From Azolla caroliniana (taxonomy: Eukaryota; Polypodiophyta), in the NCBI GenBank assembly GCA_043228905.1, contig JBHGNT010000014.1, forward strand, positions 5,084,001 through 5,148,000: 64,000 bases of DNA. The letters are read 5' to 3'. The position numbers were made by a program, and so were the translations under genes. This document shows positions 21,602-31,200 of the stretch, in pieces. How positions within the stretch are numbered: position 1 is the first letter of the stretch; each line of letters starts with the position of its first letter. A model generated the notes under the pieces. It was not told the DNA's origin and made no database searches. It was given only the letters and a program-made list of their open reading frames with translations.

Positions 21602-21955
21602 CATGTCGAACAGAAGGGGAAACTAATGAACATCTTGCATGTTCCGAGAATCACGAAGAACTTGGTGTTGATCAGACATATTGTTCACCAAGGAATGCAG
21701 GTCTGGTTCACACAGCTCAGATGGTTCATCGAAGAAGAAGACCAGATCATCACGCAAGTGCACCGAGAAGGGAGGATGTTCATTCTCAACACAAACGACG
21801 TCGGCACTGCAATGTTTGCCAAGGGCAAAAAGGTCGATTCGGATGTCGACTTGTGGCATAAGCAGATCGGCCACGTCTACTATGAAAGGCTTCAAGAGTT
21901 GCAAATGAAACAAGTTGTGTTCGGTTTGCCGAAGCTCAATGGCCGGAAGGCCCAA
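21602..21955 (+). pseudogene. Copia B4 left half: protease end and pre-integrase
   Basis: The frame reads NILHVPRITKNLVLI, QMKQVVFGLPKLNGRKAQ and ends exactly where the 33.7-kb block begins. Residues expected next (VCEA, LGKQHRLPFPNE) are found at 55642 and beyond. The upstream border is the ATCT tail of LINE-E. Confidence 0.8.
21951..21955. repeat. Target duplication cccaa (left) of the central block
   Basis: cccaa precedes TGTTGATG at 21956 and recurs at 55637-55641 after CATCAACA. With one copy removed, the copia B4 frame continues without a break. Confidence 0.75.
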
Positions 21956-22245
21956 TGTTGATGAGTGGGGGTGGAGCCAAGAACGGCTCCACCCCCTTCC
22001 CAAGGGGGTTGAGCATGAGGAAGAGAGAGAGAGAGAGTAGGAAAGAGAGAAAGAAAGATATGTTAATGTCTTCTAAGGCCAAATTTGGCCCATGAGACAA
22101 TTGGTTTACAACAAAATGAGTATTTATCCAGTCATCATAACTAAAATAAAATAAAGTAAACATAGAACTTAAGCTAAAAGTGTTCTAGTAGTGTACAATA
22201 CGTGGTATACTTGATAAAGGAAGTGACTTTACACTAATCCTACTT
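21956..22245 (-). other. LINE-A 3' region with terminal hairpin
   Basis: It lies between the ORF2 stop (22248-22246) and the insertion edge. The terminal 75 bp contain a perfect stem with 12-bp arms GGGGGTGGAGCC/GGCTCCACCCCC (21967-21978 and 21985-21996, loop AAGAAC). It also has an AG-rich tract. Terminal stem-loops are used by some LINE reverse transcriptases to recognise their RNA; here this is inference. Confidence 0.65.
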
Positions 22246-22322
22246 TTATTTCCACCCAAGCCTCTCGAAAAGAAGTGGGGGGTCGAAGGGTTTTGATGTG
22301 GGTGTGACCCGTGGTTCCAATG

Positions 22323-22976
22323 TGTTGGGATTACGGTCCCTCCGGATGGGATGTCCGGAGATGAATGACGGCAAGCCCGGTTGCGGTTACGGAACCGGAT
22401 GATGAAGAGTACCCGGCATAAAGCCGGATGACGAGTACCCGGTTACGGATCCGGATGCTGAAGACCCCGGTTACGGAGCCGGATGCTGAAGACCCCGGTT
22501 ACGGAGCCGGATGACGAATGTACCCGGAGAGAGATTCGGATGCGGGGACATATTTGTGAATATGTTTGCTAAGAGCCCTTGAGGCTATATTTGTAAATAG
22601 CCCGAAAGTCATATATGTATAAATATGACTTAGGGCAAACAGTTTTATGTTGTTGCTCACTTTTATGAGAAGTGAGAGCAGCCAAGAGAGAGAGAGAGAG
22701 AGAGAGAGAGACGAAGAGGTCGACGCCTCTGTGTATTACCGCCGCCTGTGGCGAAGACAGTGAGCTCAAGGTTGTTGCCTTGTAGCTTCACCATTGTACA
22801 TCCCTGTCGATAGTGATAGTTGGAGTTAGAGGACTCCCGTGGTTTTTCCCATTTAGGGTTTTCCACGTAAAACACTCTGTGTACTCTTCTCTCTATAGTC
22901 TTCGTGAACTTTGTATTTTCTTGTTTTCTGGAGTTTATCCTATTCCTCAGTTGTGGCCGAGAGTTGGTTTGCAACA
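22323..22976 (+). repeat. Copia A1 5' LTR
   Basis: It runs from TGTTGGGATTACGG to GGTTTGCAACA. It has a TATA box TATAAATA at 22618-22625, an array of about five 27-30-bp GC-rich units beginning CCGGATG (22401-22540 approximately) in the promoter-upstream part, and an AG microsatellite (22687-22711) downstream. Confidence 0.95.
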
Positions 22977-22978
22977 AG

Positions 22979-22990
22979 TGGTATTAGAGC
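22979..22990 (+). other. Copia A1 primer-binding site
   Basis: TGGTATTAGAGC, two bases after the 5' LTR, differs from the initiator tRNA-Met complement TGGTATCAGAGC at one position. Confidence 0.85.
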
Positions 22991-23006
22991 GACGGTAACA
23001 CAGAAA

Positions 23007-26000
23007 ATGGAAGGCGGCGGTAGTGGGCCTCCGGGCATGATGGTGCTGAATGCGCAGAACTACGCCGACTGGAAGATCAAGATGGAAGATCTTCTGATTG
23101 TTCGGGACCTGTACGAACCGATTGACAGGTCGGAAATACCGAAGGGGGTACTTGAGTCGGAGTGGAGGCTTCTGAACCGGAAAGCCGTTGCAACCATTCG
23201 GCAATACGTCGACGTGAGCGTTCTACAACACGTGGCGAACGACACCAACGCATATGAGATGTGGAGGAAGCTGTCGGGCCTCTACGAGAGGAAGAATGCG
23301 TTGAACCGGACCTCCCTGATGAGAAAGATAGTGAACCTCAAGTACCGGGACGGCGAGAGTATGGTGGAACACGTGAGCACGTTCATGGGATTCGTGAACC
23401 AGCTTGCGGCGATCAAGTTCCCGTTGGAGGATGCAATGCAAGCCATCATCCTGATGTGTACTTTGCCGGACAGCTGGGAGAACTTGGTGGTGACTCTCAG
23501 CACCTCCTGCACCGAAGATAACTTGTCCCTACAAACGGTAAAGACAAGTATTTTGAACGAAGAAGCGCGTCGGAGAGATAAAGAACCGGTCTCCGACTCG
23601 AAGGCGCTGCTTACCGAATCGGAACGGGGAAGACAATGGAACCGGAGTCCGCAAAGACGGGAGAAGTCGGGGACCCGGTCGCAGTCAAGAGGAAGGCCAA
23701 CATGTTTCCACTGTGGGAAGCCGGGGCACTTCCGGAAGAATTGTCGGCATTACCGAAAGGACAACGGAGCCGACGACACCGATTCGAAGAAGTCACCGGA
23801 GAGAAACGGTGCATACCGGGGAGCCACGGACCGGAGAGGTTCGGATCGGCGAGGGCAGGACCGGAAAGGAACGACGGCACTCGCGGCAAGTGAAGAAGAG
23901 ATAATGCTCATTACCGAAGAGAGGGAGCTGAACCTTGCCGGTGTAGAGATGACCTGGGTGGTCGATTCCGGAGCGTCGTTCCACTTGACCCCGGAGAAGA
24001 AATACTTCTCATCCTACACAGCCGGTGAGCACGGCTTTGTCCGGATGGGAAATGAAGGTACATGCCGGATTGCCGGCATAGGAGACGTGTGGCTGTTAAC
24101 ATCAACCGGATGCAAGATGCTGTTGAAGGATGTGCGACACGTTCCGGAGGTCCGATTGAACCTGATCTCGGCCGGGAGGCTAGATGATGAAGGCTACACG
24201 GGTAGCATCCGGAACGGTGTCATGAAGTTCAGCAAAGGGAGCCTAATAATGGCTCGGGCCCGGAAAGACAACACACTGTACCTGATGAATGCCCGGTTAT
24301 ATCCGGAAGAGCTGAATGTGGCAGCCGACACTGCCGGTGAGCTGTGGCACAAGAGACTGTGCCACATGAGTGAGAAGGGGATGAAGAGGCTTGCAGAAGA
24401 CAACCTTATTCCGGTGAAGCATGTGCACCTGGAGAAGTGCACCGACTGTCTGGCCGGTAAGCAAAACCGGACCTCCTTCCACTCAAGGCCACCGACGAGA
24501 CGTAGCGCACCATTGGAGTTGGTGCACACTGATGTGTGTCAGGTAGAAACGAAGTCACATGGCAGAGCCCAGTACTTCGTGACTTTCATTGATGATCACA
24601 GCCGGAAGCTGTGGACGGCGCCGTTGAAGACAAAGGACCAAGTGTTGTTCGTCTTCAAAGAACTCCACGCGAGAGTGGAAAGAGAATCCGGCAAGAAGCT
24701 GAAAGCGATACGAGCGGATAACGGAGGGGAATACCGGGGGCAGTTCCAGGAGTACTGTCGCTCGAAGGGAATCCGGCTCGAGTTTACTGTGCCGAAGACG
24801 CCGGAACTGAACGGGCTGGCCGAGAGGATGAACCGGACCATAATGGAGAGGGTCCGGAGTATGCTGGCGCATGCGAAATTACCCAAGGGGTTTTGGGCTG
24901 AGGCAATGTCGACGGCGACATACGTGATAAACAGATCACCCTCAGTACCTTTGGACGGAGACACGCCGCAGAAAGTGTGGACCGGTAAGGAAGTGTCCTA
25001 CCGGCATCTGAAGGTGTTCGGGTGTCTCGCTTACGTGCATGTGGCAAAGGACCGGAGAGGAAAGCTAGATCCAAAGACCCGGCCATGCATATTCCTCGGT
25101 TACGGCAACGACGAGTTCGGCTACCGAGTATGGGACCCGGTCGACAAGAAGATATTCAGGAGTCGAGACATCATCTTCATGGAGGACAAGACACTCGCCG
25201 ACTTGGAGTCGGAGAAGAAGATGAAGAGCTCCAAGTCGACCGGTGAGGATAAACTCTACGAGGAGCAGTCCCGACCGGCAAGGGACCGGTTAGCACTCGA
25301 GGATCCGGCCGAAGACGGTGAAGAAACAGAACCGGCCGAAGAAGAAGATGAAAATGATACCGGAACCGGCCCCAATCCCGAAATGGATTCGGATGAAGAA
25401 GAAGAATCGGAAGAACCGGTTACCGAAGCTCCCGAACGGAGATACCCTCTAAGAGAGAGAAGGGCCCCCCGGAGATTTCCGGAACCAGAGCACGTGCTGC
25501 TAACCGACGAGGGGGAGCCGGAGAGCTTTGAAGAAGCAAAGCATGACACCCAGAGCCGCAGGTGGTTAAGCGCCATGCAGGACGAGATGGATTCCCTGCA
25601 TGAGAACCACACATATGAACTTGTGGAGTTGCCGAAAGGAAAGCGGGCACTTCGAAACAAGTGGGTGTTCAAGCTGAAACCGGGAGATGCCGGAAACCCC
25701 CCGAGATATAAAGCTAGGATCGTAGTGAAGGGGTTCCAGCAGAAGAAGGGCGTCGACTTCGACGAGATATTTGCCCCGGTAGTGAAGATGACCTCCATCC
25801 GGACGGTGCTGAGCATAGCGGCAAGCATGGACCTCGAGGTAGAACAGATGGACGTGAAGACGGCATTCCTTCACGGTGACCTCGAAGAAGAGATCTACAT
25901 GCAGCAACCGGAAGGATTCGAGAAGAAAGGGAAGGAGCACCTGGTATGCCGGTTGAAGAAGAGCCTTTACGGACTGAAGCAGGCTCCCCGGCAATGGTAC

Positions 26001-27086
26001 CGGAAGTTCGACTCCTTCATGACCGACGAGGGGTACCTCAAAACGCAGTCTGACCACTGCGTGTTTGTGAAGAAATTCGAAGGAGGAGACTTTCTAATAC
26101 TCCTCCTGTACGTGGACGACATGTTGATCGTCGGACGGGACCAGGTCAAGATACGGATGCTGAAGAAGGCTCTTCATCGAACCTTCTCAATGAAGGACTT
26201 GGGTCCGGCGAGACAAATACTAGGGATGCACATCATCCGGGACCGGAGCAAGAAGCAGTTGTGGCTGTCACAGGAGAAGTACGTGACAAAGGTGCTTAAA
26301 CGGTTCAACATGTCGGAAGCAAGACCGGTCGGATCGACCCTTCCGGCAAACTGCAAGTTGTCCAACAAGCAAAGTCCCAAGACAAAGGCTGAAAAGGAGG
26401 ATATGATGAAAGTGCCGTATGCCTCAGCCGTCGGGAGCTTGATGTATGCCATGGTGTGTACGAGACCGGACATAGGATATGCAGTCGGAGTGGTGAGCCG
26501 GTACATGAGCAATCCCGGCAAAGAGCATTGGAACGCGGTCAAGTGGATACTACGATACCTGAAGGGCACGGCAAACGTGTGCCTCCGATTCGGCTCCGGT
26601 AAGCCCGAACTCGACGGCTTTACCGATTCGGATATGTCGGCTGATGCAGATACCAGCCGGTCCACATCAGGGTATGTGATGACCTATGCAGGGGGAGCCG
26701 TTTCGTGGCAGTCGAGGCTGCAGAAGACGGTTGCGTTGTCAACCACGGAGGCGGAGTACATGGCAGCTGTTGAAGCCGGCAAGGAAATAATATGGATGAA
26801 GGACTTCATTAGAGAGCTCGGTATCCAGCAGGAGGAGTACCGACTCTACTGCGACAGTCAGAGTGCCATCCATCTTGCAAAGAACGCGGCCTATCACTCC
26901 CGGACGAAGCACATCCAGCGAAGATATCACTGGATCCGGGAAAGGATAGAAGACAAGGAGTTCGTGCTGACGAAGGTCCACACGGACGAGAACGGGTCGG
27001 ATATGCTGACCAAGGTGCTCACACCCGACAAGCTGGAAGCATGCCGGAAGAGGATCGGATTGGAGAGACATCCCATGCCGAAGTGA
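23007..27086 (+). CDS. Copia A1 Gag-Pol polyprotein
   Basis: The 1,359-residue protein starts at the first ATG after the primer-binding site; an open frame extends upstream into the LTR, but that is not likely used. Domains: gag about 1-210; zinc knuckle CFHCGKPGHFRKNC at 233-246; protease DSG at 320-322; pre-integrase HHCC around 448-481; integrase core with D509, D571 and E606; acidic linker about 730-810; reverse transcriptase about 860-1100 with YVDD at 1035-1038; RNase H about 1203-1320 with D1207, E1248 and D1283. No key residue is missing. Ty1/copia elements produce virus-like particles and integrate cDNA. No frameshift site separates gag from pol. Confidence 0.95.
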   Translation: MEGGGSGPPGMMVLNAQNYADWKIKMEDLLIVRDLYEPIDRSEIPKGVLESEWRLLNRKAVATIRQYVDVSVLQHVANDTNAYEMWRKLSGLYERKNALNRTSLMRKIVNLKYRDGESMVEHVSTFMGFVNQLAAIKFPLEDAMQAIILMCTLPDSWENLVVTLSTSCTEDNLSLQTVKTSILNEEARRRDKEPVSDSKALLTESERGRQWNRSPQRREKSGTRSQSRGRPTCFHCGKPGHFRKNCRHYRKDNGADDTDSKKSPERNGAYRGATDRRGSDRRGQDRKGTTALAASEEEIMLITEERELNLAGVEMTWVVDSGASFHLTPEKKYFSSYTAGEHGFVRMGNEGTCRIAGIGDVWLLTSTGCKMLLKDVRHVPEVRLNLISAGRLDDEGYTGSIRNGVMKFSKGSLIMARARKDNTLYLMNARLYPEELNVAADTAGELWHKRLCHMSEKGMKRLAEDNLIPVKHVHLEKCTDCLAGKQNRTSFHSRPPTRRSAPLELVHTDVCQVETKSHGRAQYFVTFIDDHSRKLWTAPLKTKDQVLFVFKELHARVERESGKKLKAIRADNGGEYRGQFQEYCRSKGIRLEFTVPKTPELNGLAERMNRTIMERVRSMLAHAKLPKGFWAEAMSTATYVINRSPSVPLDGDTPQKVWTGKEVSYRHLKVFGCLAYVHVAKDRRGKLDPKTRPCIFLGYGNDEFGYRVWDPVDKKIFRSRDIIFMEDKTLADLESEKKMKSSKSTGEDKLYEEQSRPARDRLALEDPAEDGEETEPAEEEDENDTGTGPNPEMDSDEEEESEEPVTEAPERRYPLRERRAPRRFPEPEHVLLTDEGEPESFEEAKHDTQSRRWLSAMQDEMDSLHENHTYELVELPKGKRALRNKWVFKLKPGDAGNPPRYKARIVVKGFQQKKGVDFDEIFAPVVKMTSIRTVLSIAASMDLEVEQMDVKTAFLHGDLEEEIYMQQPEGFEKKGKEHLVCRLKKSLYGLKQAPRQWYRKFDSFMTDEGYLKTQSDHCVFVKKFEGGDFLILLLYVDDMLIVGRDQVKIRMLKKALHRTFSMKDLGPARQILGMHIIRDRSKKQLWLSQEKYVTKVLKRFNMSEARPVGSTLPANCKLSNKQSPKTKAEKEDMMKVPYASAVGSLMYAMVCTRPDIGYAVGVVSRYMSNPGKEHWNAVKWILRYLKGTANVCLRFGSGKPELDGFTDSDMSADADTSRSTSGYVMTYAGGAVSWQSRLQKTVALSTTEAEYMAAVEAGKEIIWMKDFIRELGIQQEEYRLYCDSQSAIHLAKNAAYHSRTKHIQRRYHWIRERIEDKEFVLTKVHTDENGSDMLTKVLTPDKLEACRKRIGLERHPMPK

Positions 27087-27096
27087 AGGGGGAGTT
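27084..27096 (+). other. Copia A1 polypurine tract
   Basis: TGAAGGGGGAGTT directly precedes the 3' LTR and overlaps the gag-pol stop codon. It primes plus-strand cDNA synthesis in LTR elements. Confidence 0.85.
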
Positions 27097-27750
27097 TGTT
27101 GGGATTACGGTCCCTCCGGATGGGATGTCCGGAGATGAATGACGGCAAGCCCGGTTGCGGTTACGGAACCGGATGATGAAGAGTACCCGGCATAAAGCCG
27201 GATGACGAGTACCCGGTTACGGATCCGGATGCTGAAGACCCCGGTTACGGAGCCGGATGCTGAAGACCCCGGTTACGGAGCCGGATGACGAATGTACCCG
27301 GAGAGAGATTCGGATGCGGGGACATATTTGTGAATATGTTTGCTAAGAGCCCTTGAGGCTATATTTGTAAATAGCCCGAAAGTCATATATGTATAAATAT
27401 GACTTAGGGCAAACAGTTTTATGTTGTTGCTCACTTTTATGAGAAGTGAGAGCAGCCAAGAGAGAGAGAGAGAGAGAGAGAGAGACGAAGAGGTCGACGC
27501 CTCTGTGTATTACCGCCGCCTGTGGCGAAGACAGTGAGCTCAAGGTTGTTGCCTTGTAGCTTCACCATTGTACATCCCTGTCGATAGTGATAGTTGGAGT
27601 TAGAGGACTCCCGTGGTTTTTCCCATTTAGGGTTTTCCACGTAAAACACTCTGTGTACTCTTCTCTCTATAGTCTTCGTGAACTTTGTATTTTCTTGTTT
27701 TCTGGAGTTTATCCTATTCCTCAGTTGTGGCCGAGAGTTGGTCTGCAACA
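27097..27750 (+). repeat. Copia A1 3' LTR
   Basis: Same length as the 5' LTR (654 bp) and identical by eye except C at 27743. The identity extends through the GC-rich unit array and the AG microsatellite, which indicates a very recent insertion. Confidence 0.95.
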
Positions 27751-27860
27751 CAATGTAGAGAGTGCCCTAGCCATGGCTTCTAAGCGGTGTAGCTCACGTT
27801 CCCTTATTTTCATTATTGCTTCCACACCACGTCGAGTTGCTTTGAAACCCGGCATGCGAG

Positions 27861-28247
27861 TGTAGAAAGTAGCGTGCGGAAGCAAGTATGAAGACAGAAC
27901 AGAGGAAGGAAACTCAGGTTCAATGGAGAGCTTAGGCTTACACGGTATACGTGGGAGAGACAGAGAGAGAAACACAAAAAACTATATTCAACAATAATAC
28001 TCAATCTCTGTACATAAGACGTGCTCAGTGAGCACTTTTATACAAGTCCTAAAAGGACTGACCGAAGTACTGACAGTACTTCAATGCTCATCAAGAGCCC
28101 CTACACTAACTCCCAAATATATTCCTCATGGAATATCTTTCCTAACGACCTCCCGGTTTATGTACTCGGCCTAACCGATCGGTCCCAACCGATCCGGTCC
28201 TCGGCTTCTTCAGCCGATCCGGCCGATGTTGAGCTTGTCTCTCAACA
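27861..28247 (-). repeat. Copia-2 3' LTR (left copy)
   Basis: The plus strand runs from TGTAGAAAGTAGCGTGCGG to GAGCTTGTCTCTCAACA. It matches the right copy apart from five transitions and an extra gagcccc. The pol frame reads into its first bases. Confidence 0.9.
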
Positions 28248-31200
28248 CTCCCCCTCAAGCTCAACTTGAGGCTCTTCGGGATCTTCACAGCACCGGTTCC
28301 TCCTGGCTTCTCGCCTCGCTCGCGCTCCTCGACCTATTCGACTCCGCGCGCTTCGACCCTTCTGGTCGGTTTGTCTGCTCATGCGGCCCTTATCAGCTCT
28401 TCTCCTGTTGCGGTGTTGACGCTTCTCCTGCTGCCTTTTCTTCCGCTTGGGCCTCGGTTGATTCAACGTGTCTGAATCAAACATCCGAACCGACTCGGCT
28501 ACCTCCGATCGGTCTTTGCTCTCGTCCAAGTTGGCTGTCTCCAACTCGTCTTCGGTCTTCTCGCCCTCGATGGCGTTATCTTCCCCATGCGCGGTTGGCT
28601 TCGGCTCTCTCCTTCGGTTGCTCCCCTTCTATCCTCTTCCGAACTTTTCCACTGGTCCGCCCTCGGCTTCTTCAGCCGATCCATCTTCAACCGAGTCAAC
28701 AAACGAGTCAACCGACTCGGTGTCATGGTCACCGCTCCTTTCCTGCTGCCTTGCTTGGTCGTTCGGGACTATTCTCCCCCTCAAGCTCGGCACGTCGAGG
28801 TGACGCAACCCGAGCGTACCTGAGAATTGCCGCAACTTGTCCAGACCAAGAGGCTTTGTGAAGATGTCGGCAGTCTGCCGATCCGTCGGAACGTACTGAA
28901 GTTCGACTTCACCGGAAAGGACACGCTCACGGACGAAATGGTAATGCACCTCAATGTCCTTGGTTCATGCGTGAAAGACGGGGTTCTTCGCGAGTTGGAT
29001 GTTGCTAAGGTTGTCGCAGTAGATCGTCGTTGGATCGGACACCTCCTCTTGCAGGTCCTTAAGTAGCCGCTTCAACCATATGGCTTCGCATGTCGCGACA
29101 GCCGCTCCTCGGTACTCAGCTTCGGTGCTCGACAGTGCAACTGTCGGCTGCTTCTTACTGCTCCACGCGATCGCGGCATTCCCGAGGGAGAACGCGTATC
29201 CAAACGTGGATCGACGATCGGCGGCGTTGCCAGTCCAATCAGCATCGGTGTAGCTGACTAACTGCGCGACTGTACCGGTCCGATATAGCAGTCCCCGGTC
29301 CTTAGTGCCGTTGACATACCGAAGTATGGGTTGCGCACACTGAAGGTGCTCCTCGGTAGGTGGCGCCATGAACTGACTGATCACCCCGACCGGATAACTG
29401 AGGTCGGGTCGGGTGATGGTCAAGTATATAAGGCTTCCGACAATTTGTCGGAATCTCGTCGGGTCGCATACCTTTCCCGTATCGGGACGAAGCTTGAAGG
29501 TTCTCTCCAGAGGAGTCGAGATGGACTTACAGTCGGCCATCCCGAGTTTGAAGAGCATACTCAGCACGTAGTGACGTTGGCTGATCAATATGCCTTCGGG
29601 GGTACGGATCACTTCGATCCCGAGGAAGTAATGAAGGTCCCCCAGATCCTTCATGTCGAACGATGCCGCAAGTTGGAGCTTCACGCGATCGATTTCACCG
29701 AGGTCGGCGCCAGTGATGACCAAGTCATCAACATACAGTAAAATACTAACCGGTCCGAGTCGACCTTTCCGGATGAACAGGGAAGAGTCCGATTTTGACG
29801 TGACAAAGCCCATCCGACGCAGTTGTTGCGTGATCTTCGCGTTCCAGGCGCGCGGGGCTTGCTTCAGTCCGTAAAGGGACTTCTTCAGTCGACATACTGC
29901 CGAGGAGTTCGTTCCGGAGTGAAATCCAGGGGGCTGTACCATGTACACCTGTTCCTCAAGGTCACCTTGCAGGAACGCATTCTTTACATCCATATGATGT
30001 AAGTGCCACCCCTTGGCCGCGGCTACTGCGAGCAAAACACGAACGGTTGTCATTTTTGCGACCAGCGCAAACGTCTCATCGTAGTCGATGCCGTGTTTCT
30101 GCGCGTAGCCCTTTTCCACTAGCCGAGCCTTGTACCGGTTGACCGAGCCATCGATGGTGTACTTGACTTTGTACACCCATCTACACCCGATCAGCTTCAC
30201 ACCCTTCGGTGCGTCAACCAGGTCCCAGGTCTCGTTCTCCGCCAATGCGTGCATCTCTTCCTCCATCGCGGCGCGCCAATTCGCATCCTTCGCCGCTTCT
30301 GCGTAGCTCTCCAGCTCACGCACTTCCGCTACATGAGTAATGTGCGCATAATGATGCACCATGTACTCATTGTATCCGAACCGCACAACTGGGTTCTTCT
30401 GGCGGGTAGATCGGCGTAATCTCACATTAGCCGATGTCGAGGCCTTCTCGGTCGACGCGGTCTTCATCTTTAAAGACCCGTCACCCATTCCCTCAGAGTC
30501 GGACTCGCGTCGGTCTGACTCGTTCCTTTCCATGCCGGAATCCGACACCTTCTTCTTCCCTTTCTCCTTGCGCGTAAGCCGTCTACTCGGCTTCCTGCGC
30601 GGGGATTGCACGACCGAGTCTCCACTACTCGCTGGCTCTTCATCGGACTGGTCGTACCGACTCAGTCGTCCAATTGGTCCACTTAACCGGAGTGAAATCG
30701 GACTCTCTTCGCGGGTCTCGATTTCTGGCTCATCCGGAGGCATCTCAGCCTCACTGACCTCATCGTCAGAACTCATATTGGAGTCGGGGTTCCGAGTCGA
30801 GGGCAGGTACCAGGACGCGGACTCGTCAAACACAACGTCGCGGCTGACACGCGCTTGTTTGGTGCGAGGGTTATAGCACTTATAACCCTTCTGCTCGTTC
30901 GAGTAACCGACCAAGATGCACTTCTCGGCCTTTGCGTTCAGCTTCCTCCTTTTCTCCTTCGGTACATGCACATACGCAATGCTACCGACCACCCTCAAGT
31001 GTCTCAAGTTCGGCTTTGTTCCGAAATATAGCTCGTGCGTCGACACTTTGTCTCCAATCCGGTTCTGGATGTATACCGCGGTCCTTACCGCCTCGGCCCA
31101 GTAGAACTTGGGCAAGCTCTTCTCCTCCAGCATTGCCCGTGCCGCTTCCACAACTGACCGATTCTTTCTGTCGGCCACGCCGTTCTGCTCTGGCGTGTAT

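Larger units (their letters stand above)
22323..27750 (+). mobile_element. Copia A1: intact Ty1/copia retrotransposon
   Basis: It is 5,428 bp with two 654-bp LTRs that differ at a single base (22969 T, 27743 C). It is flanked by the 5-bp duplication caatg (22318-22322 and 27751-27755). Primer-binding site, purine tract and one uninterrupted gag-pol frame are all present. It sits in the C-terminal coding part of LINE-A. This is the youngest and only apparently autonomous element in the window. Confidence 0.95.

Noticed and set aside
22911-23006. Upstream extension of the A1 polyprotein into the LTR
   Set aside because: The frame is open, but transcripts would use the first ATG after the primer-binding site at 23007. 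The extension lies mainly in the LTR and has no gag character.
28226-28861. Plus-strand frame of 211 codons
   Set aside because: It is antisense to the Arg-rich extension of copia-2 and shows no independent coding features.
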